Below are positions 42,449 to 47,669 of a DNA stretch of 47,669 bases, in pieces. Both the position numbers and the translations under genes were made by a program. Within the stretch, counting starts at the first letter, position 1. Every line of letters begins with the position of its first letter. The DNA comes from Thiosulfatihalobacter marinus (GTDB taxonomy: Bacteria > Pseudomonadota > Alphaproteobacteria > Rhodobacterales > Rhodobacteraceae). The notes beneath the pieces were generated by a model that did not search any database, had not been told where the DNA came from, and saw nothing but the letters and a program-made list of their open reading frames with translations. The stretch is from the NCBI RefSeq assembly GCF_016019955.1, contig NZ_JAECRZ010000019.1, positions 1 through 47,669 on the forward strand, written 5' to 3'.

Positions 42449-43592
42449 GCTGCCCCATATCCTTGCGCTTTGCCTGCTGCCCGGTCTCGCCTTGTCTCAA
42501 GGTGTGCCAACCAATGACAGCGAGCTGACCGCGCGCGATATCGTCGAGACCGGTGATCGCGAGGCTGACTTGGCCGTTCAGGCGGACAAGCTTGCCGTGC
42601 GCGAACTCATCGCCGAGATCGAACGCGAGCAATTGGCCACCCTGCGGCGCATTCTCGATGCCCAAACCAGTTTTGGCGGTCAGGGCCTGCCGGCGATGAT
42701 CTCTGGATTGGAGAACGGCAGCGGCGATCCGGACCGCTCCGTCGAGGCGGTCTATGGCACGGGTGAGATCGATCCCAATCCCGGCGGTGCGCAGATGTTC
42801 GGGGATGCGGCAGAAAACATAGAGCAGCTCATCATCCGCGTCGCCCAGGAGACCAGCGGCTTTGCGGGCGTGGGGCGCGCCGGACTGTCCCCCGTCCAGT
42901 GGCGCGCGCTCCTCCAAGCGCTGATCTGGCAGGAAAGCCGTTTCACCATCGGTGCAAGGTCGCCGGTCGGGGCCTTTGGCCTTACCCAGATTATGCCGGG
43001 CACCGCCAGCGATCTCGGCATCAACCCAGAATACTATGACAGCCCCTACCTGCAGGTGCATGGCGGTGCCCGCTATCTCTTGACCCAGCTCAACACCTTC
43101 GACGGCAATATCATCAACGCGCTTGCCGCCTATAACGCCGGACCAGGCCGCGTGTTTGAATATGGGGGCGTGCCGCCCTTTGCCGAGACCCAGCACTATG
43201 TCCAGGTCATCCCCGAACGCTACAATCTCTACCTAAGCCGCATCGGCGGGATCGAAGCGCTTGGGACGATCGACCCCGCGCTTCTGGCCAATGCAAACCT
43301 CTCCCTTACGGGTCATGGGGCGGCCTTTTATGGCAACAACTCACCCGCTGCGATCAGGCAAGCTGCCCTGCGTATCCAAGACATCGTCACGCGGATTTCC
43401 GCGACTGAAGACGTGCAGGAAAGCATCGCGCTCAACACCTATGCCCGCGCCGAACTCGTGCGCCTCGTCGCGGCCCGCATCCGGCTACAGGCGGCGCGCA
43501 CCCGCGTCCTTTCCGCCGAAGAACTGGCACAGGCCAGCGCCCGCATGGCCGAGGGCGCGTTCATGGAATTCACGATCAGGGAGATTGACTGA
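42438..43592 (+). CDS. virB1: VirB1-like lytic transglycosylase
   Basis: A 384-aa exported murein hydrolase that opens the peptidoglycan for the secretion apparatus. After a signal peptide and a charged helical region there is an SLT domain at about residues 140-260: QALIWQESRF with the catalytic Glu, SPVGAFGLTQIMPGTA and ALAAYNAGPGRV. I prefer the TTG at 42438, preceded by GGAGGGTGA; an ATG at 42420 without ribosome site would add six residues. A C-terminal helical region of about 110 residues follows. Its stop abuts virB5 (TGATG). Confidence 0.88.
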   Translation: MRSKLPHILALCLLPGLALSQGVPTNDSELTARDIVETGDREADLAVQADKLAVRELIAEIEREQLATLRRILDAQTSFGGQGLPAMISGLENGSGDPDRSVEAVYGTGEIDPNPGGAQMFGDAAENIEQLIIRVAQETSGFAGVGRAGLSPVQWRALLQALIWQESRFTIGARSPVGAFGLTQIMPGTASDLGINPEYYDSPYLQVHGGARYLLTQLNTFDGNIINALAAYNAGPGRVFEYGGVPPFAETQHYVQVIPERYNLYLSRIGGIEALGTIDPALLANANLSLTGHGAAFYGNNSPAAIRQAALRIQDIVTRISATEDVQESIALNTYARAELVRLVAARIRLQAARTRVLSAEELAQASARMAEGAFMEFTIREID

Positions 43593-44210
43593 TGGGACGA
43601 ATGTTTCTGAGAACGGCCTTGGCCACGACACTTGGGATTGGCCTGCATCTTGGCACCCTGTCCCCTGCCCTGGCGCAAGGCGTGCCCGTCGTCGACACCC
43701 AGAACATCGCGCAAAACATCCAGCAGCTCCGGCAGATGATCGAAGACGAGATCCTGCAAAACGAGCAGCTGACGCAGCTCCGCGAACAGCTTGCGACACT
43801 CACGGACCAACTCGCGGAGCTGCAAAGAACCTATGAAGCGCTCACCCGCCTTGCCGAACTTCCGGAAATCATCCGGACCGAGATGGAGGACGAGCTGAAC
43901 GGCCTGCTCGATCAGGAGTTCGGCGACATCCTCGCCACCATCGAAGCCATCAAGACAGGTGATTTCTCCGGCCTGTCGGGCTCCGGCGCGGGCGAGATTG
44001 AAACCCAGATGGACAGGGTGCTGGCTGATCTCGGATTTGACGACGATACCCTCTCGGAAATGGCCACGAGCGGCAATCCCGGTGCCAACCGTGTGGCCAC
44101 GCAAGCCACCACCGGTGCGCTCGTCTCGGCTGCGGCCCAGAACAGCTACGAGGACGCGGGCCAATCTCTTGAGCGGGTCGACCGGCTCGTCGGGCTCATC
44201 GACGACATGG

Positions 44211-44418
44211 ATGGCCACCTACCAGGAAGGCCAGGTCTATCGACTGAATGTCTCGCTCACCCATGTGACCACGATCGAGTTCGGCGAGGGCGAGAGCATT
44301 CGCTCGATCATCGCAGGCGACACGGAAGGCTTCGAGATCGACGGCGTGCCGGGCGGGCAGGCCTTCGCGATCAAACCCGTCGCGCGTGGTGTCCATACCA
44401 ATGTGACTGTCTATACCA
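44211..44418 (+). pseudogene. virB9: internal fragment of virB9
   Basis: About 69 codons encoding the N-terminal VirB9 domain core: QVYRLNVSLTHVTTIEFGEG, DTEGFEIDGVPGG and VARGVHTNVTVYTN. The signal peptide part and everything after the VYTN motif (normally RRSYYF...) are missing. It begins within a few bases of the virB5 truncation and ends where unrelated sequence starts. It remains in frame with the following open frame to 45053, so a fusion protein of about 280 aa is formally possible. Confidence 0.75.
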
Positions 44419-44436
44419 ATCTGACCGGGCGAGCGC

Positions 44437-44458
44437 TTGGTTGGCGTCTCCCAACCAA
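44437..44458. repeat. perfect inverted repeat at the T4SS remnant boundary
   Basis: TTGGTTGG (44437-44444) and CCAACCAA (44451-44458) form a perfect 8-bp inverted repeat with a 6-bp spacer, 20 bp after the end of the virB9 fragment and 65 bp before the next gene. It could be an operator of that gene or a remnant of the recombination that created the junction. Confidence 0.45.
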
Positions 44459-44522
44459 TCTCGAACTTCTTGTTGAGTTAGATATGGGCCGACATGAGCT
44501 CCAAAAATGGGAAAGATCGCTA

Positions 44523-45053
44523 ATGAGTAGCTGCGTCTCGGTGACGGCCGAATTGCGTGATCTGATCGCGCATCAGGCCGCAGACCTAGCGGCTCAGCGC
44601 CCAAAGACAACCTCGATCGATGTTGAGCACGACGATGATCCGGGTTTTCGATGGATACCCCTCTGCCCGTCACCGGAACGGCTATTCAAGGTATATGCCG
44701 GCGAACTTGACGAGGCAAAAATGGTCCGGTCAGCCTTCGAATTCGCGCAACGCGATTTGAGAACACTTGGCCCGCCCAAAGGCTACTCGGAGGAACAGTT
44801 CCTGGAGTACGTTGCAGATCGACTCCAGCAGCTGGAAGTCGTCCAGAAAGTGGTCTCTGCCAGCAGTTCAGGTGTTTCGGATTCTCAGGCGGCCGAGCTA
44901 ATCGCAGATTATATCGATGTGTCATCAATGATCGGTCCGACTGACGCCTGGAGAATTCTCAAGCAATGGATGATGCACTTCTTTCCGGAGCAATATCGAA
45001 TAGAGGTAGGCCAAGAGGTCTTGGTCAAGGGCCGAACCATTTCTTCCGGGTAG
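44523..45053 (+). CDS. hypothetical protein (176 aa)
   Basis: No recognisable domain. Mostly helical and acidic (GYSEEQFLEYVADRLQQLEVV, EFAQRDLRTLG), cytoplasmic. The ATG at 44523 is preceded by GGGAAAG; an in-frame ATG at 44484 is an alternative, and the frame is open back into the virB9 fragment. Its codon use appears less GC-biased than the vir genes, like the two genes that follow convergently, so it probably belongs to the same inserted block. It may be an accessory part of that module, but the opposite orientation argues caution. Confidence 0.7.
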   Translation: MSSCVSVTAELRDLIAHQAADLAAQRPKTTSIDVEHDDDPGFRWIPLCPSPERLFKVYAGELDEAKMVRSAFEFAQRDLRTLGPPKGYSEEQFLEYVADRLQQLEVVQKVVSASSSGVSDSQAAELIADYIDVSSMIGPTDAWRILKQWMMHFFPEQYRIEVGQEVLVKGRTISSG

Positions 45054-45068
45054 CGCTGCCATCCATTG

Positions 45069-45087
45069 AACTAGCCATTCGCTGGTT
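45069..45087. terminator. weak hairpin between convergent genes
   Basis: AACTAGC / GCTGGTT with a 5-base loop (one G-T pair) lies between the convergent hypothetical gene and the receiver-domain gene, overlapping the latter's stop codon. There is no good U-tract, so it is a weak bidirectional terminator candidate. Confidence 0.25.
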
Positions 45088-46963
45088 CTTCACTTAACTC
45101 GAAGATCAAACCGGCTCCCTGATGTTGATTGACGTCCTGAAAGGTTTCTTGGGCGGAAGCATTGATGATGATCTTGCCAATGTCTACGCTTGCACCATCA
45201 CCTGGTACTTTGCAGGGCTTCGGCTTGGCATCTGACTTGTAATCAACACCCGTTGTGAACAGAGCATCTAACGCGCTCGGAGCCAAGGTCGACTGGAGTT
45301 TCGCCCTGCTAGTATCGTAGACCTCCGCGAGAGCCGCCCGAACCTCTTTCATAAAGTCAAACCTGTGCGCAGCGTCGAAGGCTAGCCGATTGGAGCTCTC
45401 ACCTACCAGAATTCCATCGAGGTTCGTCGCCAATGGCACAAGTTCGCGGTGGCTGTTCGTGAAATACACTGCACACCGAACCGGGAACATCGATGGCATG
45501 GTTTTCAGTTCTCCAACCCGACCCAAGTCACTGAGTAACTTTTGTTGCAGCGCAATTGCCGTATGCTCCTTCAACCTCGCAGGAACAAAACACGAGCCGT
45601 GCGGCGACAGAAGATTGGTGAGCGCGTCGCTCCCAATCGTCTCAATATGCTTCAAGTCCCATTTGACGATACCGCGCAATTCCGCATTCAAATCCAAGAC
45701 GGGTGTATGAACTCCATTGGCTACGGCTTTGAAGTTGAGCGCGCTGTGATCGTGAAAGGCACCCGCGAGCAATAGGACGCGCTTGGCCTTTGGTGGATCG
45801 CGCACGAGATCGCACAAGGGTGTCAGAACGAGGAATACGCGTCGCTCGTCACCCTCAAAAATTGTTCCTTTCCGAACATCGGGTCCGTCCGCTTCCGGTA
45901 AAATCGCAAGAATGTCTCCTAGTGAAACTGGAAAGCCGCTACTCGGATCAAGTTGCCTTCTTTTTTCATTTACAAACAGTGTCTTACGAACAACCTCAAG
46001 CGTGTTCTTGTTCCCCGTGATTGAATTCGGGGGAAAGGACGTCGCTTCTAGCGAGTTGAGAGCGATCGCTGCGTCGATAACGCCTTGTTCCGCCTCCAGT
46101 TCATGTGCCAGCACTGCATCCATGATATCGACCATGTAGCCACCCAACGGCACTCCTTCTGACGAGAGCATCTGTTTCACGTGAGAAAGATCCTCGAGAT
46201 CGAGCTTCCGAACTTCACTTTGCGCACGTTGCAGCGCTTGTGAGATCCCGGTCTCCCAGGATTTTAGGAACGCCCACAGCTTCAGCGCATCTCCTCGATG
46301 CTCAGACAATTCGAAGACAAGCTGCTCAAGGTGCCCGTCCTTTTCAATTTCCGACTTTTTGATGGTCCTGAAGCCAGATGCCAGTAGCCCCGTCTTGTCG
46401 CGAAACTCATGGCGAAGGTCATGGAGGCCGTTGTGTGCAGAGGTCAGTATCACAATAGGCGGGTTGCCGGCCCGATCCTTCAAGATCTCTTTCAAGCCGC
46501 TGATGGATCGCTCCTTATCCCCCTCCGCTTGCTCAGACCCAAGAAACAGATCGACAATAATAAGATCGGCCTCTTTTGCGGCGGCAACGAAATCCCTTCC
46601 GATTTCGCTTACTTTCAAGCCGATGCCACCAAGCTTCGCGGCCGCAGCGTCGATGAATTTCCGGACTTGCTGTTGATTTCCGAGGAATGCCTCAAACACC
46701 TTGCCGAGAGCGTTACCAGAAAATTCCTCCCGCCGTTCAAATGTTAGCGTGACGAAGGCCTGGTCTTTGATCAGTGCTTCCGCATCGAGATCCTTATGCT
46801 CGGGGTAGATCTCATCGAGCAACGCTTTGTCCTCGTCTGTCAAATCAGCCCAGAAAACCGACCATTCATCATCCACATTTCCAAGGTCGGACACTAGGGG
46901 TGACGGATCTACGCCGTCATCGACAATTATTGCTGTAGCAACGCCGTTTTGTTGGATATCCAT
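45071..46963 (-). CDS. receiver-domain protein with a large C-terminal region
   Basis: A 630-aa protein. The N-terminal ~240 residues form a receiver-like domain with a long insertion: acidic pair D15-D16 (IIVDDGVD), phospho-acceptor D138 (LIIVDLFLG), T174/S175 (VILTSA) and Lys near 202 (RTIKKSEI), so the phosphorylation machinery looks intact. The C-terminal ~390 residues match no output domain I know; no DNA-binding motif, nuclease motif or membrane segment is evident. Its ATG overlaps the stop of the GHKL ATPase gene (TAATG). The start at 46963 is preferred over 46984, which lies inside that gene. It may be the effector of an unusual two-component or defence module. Confidence 0.85.
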   Translation of the reverse strand: MDIQQNGVATAIIVDDGVDPSPLVSDLGNVDDEWSVFWADLTDEDKALLDEIYPEHKDLDAEALIKDQAFVTLTFERREEFSGNALGKVFEAFLGNQQQVRKFIDAAAAKLGGIGLKVSEIGRDFVAAAKEADLIIVDLFLGSEQAEGDKERSISGLKEILKDRAGNPPIVILTSAHNGLHDLRHEFRDKTGLLASGFRTIKKSEIEKDGHLEQLVFELSEHRGDALKLWAFLKSWETGISQALQRAQSEVRKLDLEDLSHVKQMLSSEGVPLGGYMVDIMDAVLAHELEAEQGVIDAAIALNSLEATSFPPNSITGNKNTLEVVRKTLFVNEKRRQLDPSSGFPVSLGDILAILPEADGPDVRKGTIFEGDERRVFLVLTPLCDLVRDPPKAKRVLLLAGAFHDHSALNFKAVANGVHTPVLDLNAELRGIVKWDLKHIETIGSDALTNLLSPHGSCFVPARLKEHTAIALQQKLLSDLGRVGELKTMPSMFPVRCAVYFTNSHRELVPLATNLDGILVGESSNRLAFDAAHRFDFMKEVRAALAEVYDTSRAKLQSTLAPSALDALFTTGVDYKSDAKPKPCKVPGDGASVDIGKIIINASAQETFQDVNQHQGAGLIFELSEEPANG

Positions 46964-47583
46964 TAGGTTTGTTCCGAAATACAATACTCAAATGTATTCA
47001 GGCGCCCGAAATCGTTGACCGGCTCCTCTTGTAGCTCGAGTGAACCACCTGCTGCGACGGCGTTGGCCCTGGCGATGTAAAGACCTAAGCCGCGCCGTTT
47101 CTTGCTCTCTTTTAAGGAGAAGAACATATCAAAGATGCGATCTTTATGTTCAGGGTCGATCCCCGGGCCATTGTCCGAAAAAATGATTCTAGTCGGAGAG
47201 CCGACAATGCTGACATTGATCTGAGGCTCGAACAGAGGCGACTTCTCCTTTTCTAGGCTCAACCAGTAGACAGAATTCGCAAGTAGATTTTCGAATATCT
47301 GCACAACATAGCCTTTGACCGTCTTAGTCGTGAAGCGGTCTTTTGGCGGTTCATACTTAAGATGAATTCCGTGCCTTATGAACTGAGTCTGATGATCCTC
47401 AAGGGTCTCGCTGATGAGCTGGGTGAGCGAAAATGTCTCGGGTGCTTGTCGTCCGCTTACACTCAATGGGTCCAGAATGCGCAGTCTCTTGTGTATGCTC
47501 TTCATCGAAGCCGCCAACCCATCTAAGCCTGTTACGACTTCGTCCGACGTTGCCGTGCTTCGGATTTCCCGAATGCGCTCCAA
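46963..47583 (-). CDS. GHKL-type ATPase, histidine-kinase-like
   Basis: A 206-aa protein with a Bergerat-fold ATPase: N box ENLLANS (N99, N103), G1 box DNGPGID (D137), F box FDMFFSL and G2 box RRGLGLYIA (G165, G167). An N-terminal helical part (residues 1-45) resembles a dimerisation helix with one histidine (SIHKRLRILDPL), but no standard H box. There is no sensor domain. The only start is a TTG at 47583, and in-frame stops lie at 47620 and just upstream, so the 5' end may be truncated or frameshifted. It is coupled to the receiver protein. Confidence 0.8.
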   Translation of the reverse strand: MERIREIRSTATSDEVVTGLDGLAASMKSIHKRLRILDPLSVSGRQAPETFSLTQLISETLEDHQTQFIRHGIHLKYEPPKDRFTTKTVKGYVVQIFENLLANSVYWLSLEKEKSPLFEPQINVSIVGSPTRIIFSDNGPGIDPEHKDRIFDMFFSLKESKKRRGLGLYIARANAVAAGGSLELQEEPVNDFGRLNTFEYCISEQT

Positions 47584-47669
47584 AGCATGCTCTGAAGTGG
47601 TCCCGGTTTTTCGGACAGCTCAGCGGCTGATCTAAGGTGTATCCGGGTTGGTTTTCATGCCGCCAATTT

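Larger units (their letters stand above)
43592..44476 (+). pseudogene. virB5: VirB5-like protein, 3' end replaced by a deletion junction
   Basis: Residues 1-206 look like VirB5: a signal peptide (ending SPALAQ), a long Gln/Leu/Glu coiled-coil (QQLRQMIEDEILQNEQLTQL region), and the segment LERVDRLVGLIDDMDG. After about 44213 the frame becomes an Arg/His-rich sequence that is an out-of-frame reading of a virB9 segment. Family members continue beyond this point with a structured C terminus, so the 3' end was lost. The product may still be made but is probably non-functional. Confidence 0.75.

Noticed and set aside
1..47669. CRISPR arrays, tRNA or rRNA genes, insertion sequences
   Set aside because: No regularly spaced repeats, no cloverleaf-like or rRNA-like sequence and no transposase frame were seen on reading both strands.

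Overview
The window reads as chromosomal or large-replicon DNA of a marine alphaproteobacterium, most likely the Roseobacter group (Rhodobacteraceae). I infer this from the moderately high GC, the style of the phn genes and the style of the VirB-type genes. No rRNA, tRNA, CRISPR array or transposase gene was found.

Region 1 (361-13971) is a complete, canonical phosphonate C-P lyase locus. The catalytic genes phnG-H-I-J-K-(GNAT)-L-N run on the minus strand and diverge from the GntR/HutC repressor phnF. A separate phnM and a DUF1045 2H-phosphoesterase gene lie at the distal end. A phnC-D-E-E importer followed by a hexapeptide acyltransferase lies beyond phnF. PhnJ here has the full CX2CX21CX5C iron-sulfur motif. 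Strong Pho-box matches precede phnC and a small divergent secreted protein.

Region 2 (13968-33385) holds a Pho-box-preceded aldo/keto reductase gene and then about 17 kb of almost uninterrupted minus-strand genes. In transcription order these are: a sugar/glycerol-phosphate-type ABC importer (ATPase, two permeases, binding protein), two tandem GpdQ-like metallophosphoesterases, a second GntR regulator, a second full phnGHIJKLM set, a second phnCDEE importer, a hexapeptide transferase and a GNAT. A LysR gene diverges at the head. The second PhnJ has lost three of the four Fe-S cysteines and PhnM2 has lost conserved active-site residues, while PhnI2 keeps its zinc-binding histidines. A near-identical 19-bp palindromic operator sits just before gntR2 and before phnC2, and a Pho-box-like site precedes gntR2. 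I infer a Pho- and GntR-controlled paralogous 'C-P-lyase-like' system with different chemistry, probably aimed at an organophosphate delivered by the Ugp-like importer and the phosphodiesterases.

Region 3 (33473-38752) contains a secreted protein of unknown role, an arsenic operon (ArsR-ArsC fusion, ArsJ-associated GAPDH, ArsJ exporter), a small unknown protein, an XRE regulator with an apparent autoregulatory operator, and another small secreted protein.

Region 4 (38914-44418) is the remnant of a VirB-type type IV secretion locus: a frameshifted small gene, virB3, virB4, a 55-aa lipoprotein, a VirB1-like lytic transglycosylase and a virB5 whose 3' end is fused to an internal piece of virB9. 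virB6, virB8, virB10 and virB11 are absent at that point, so the locus appears deleted and non-functional.

Region 5 (44419-47669) looks more AT-rich and foreign. It has an unknown 176-aa protein and, convergent to it, a translationally coupled pair: a GHKL ATPase and a large protein with an N-terminal receiver domain. This is an unusual two-component-like module that could be a defence system.
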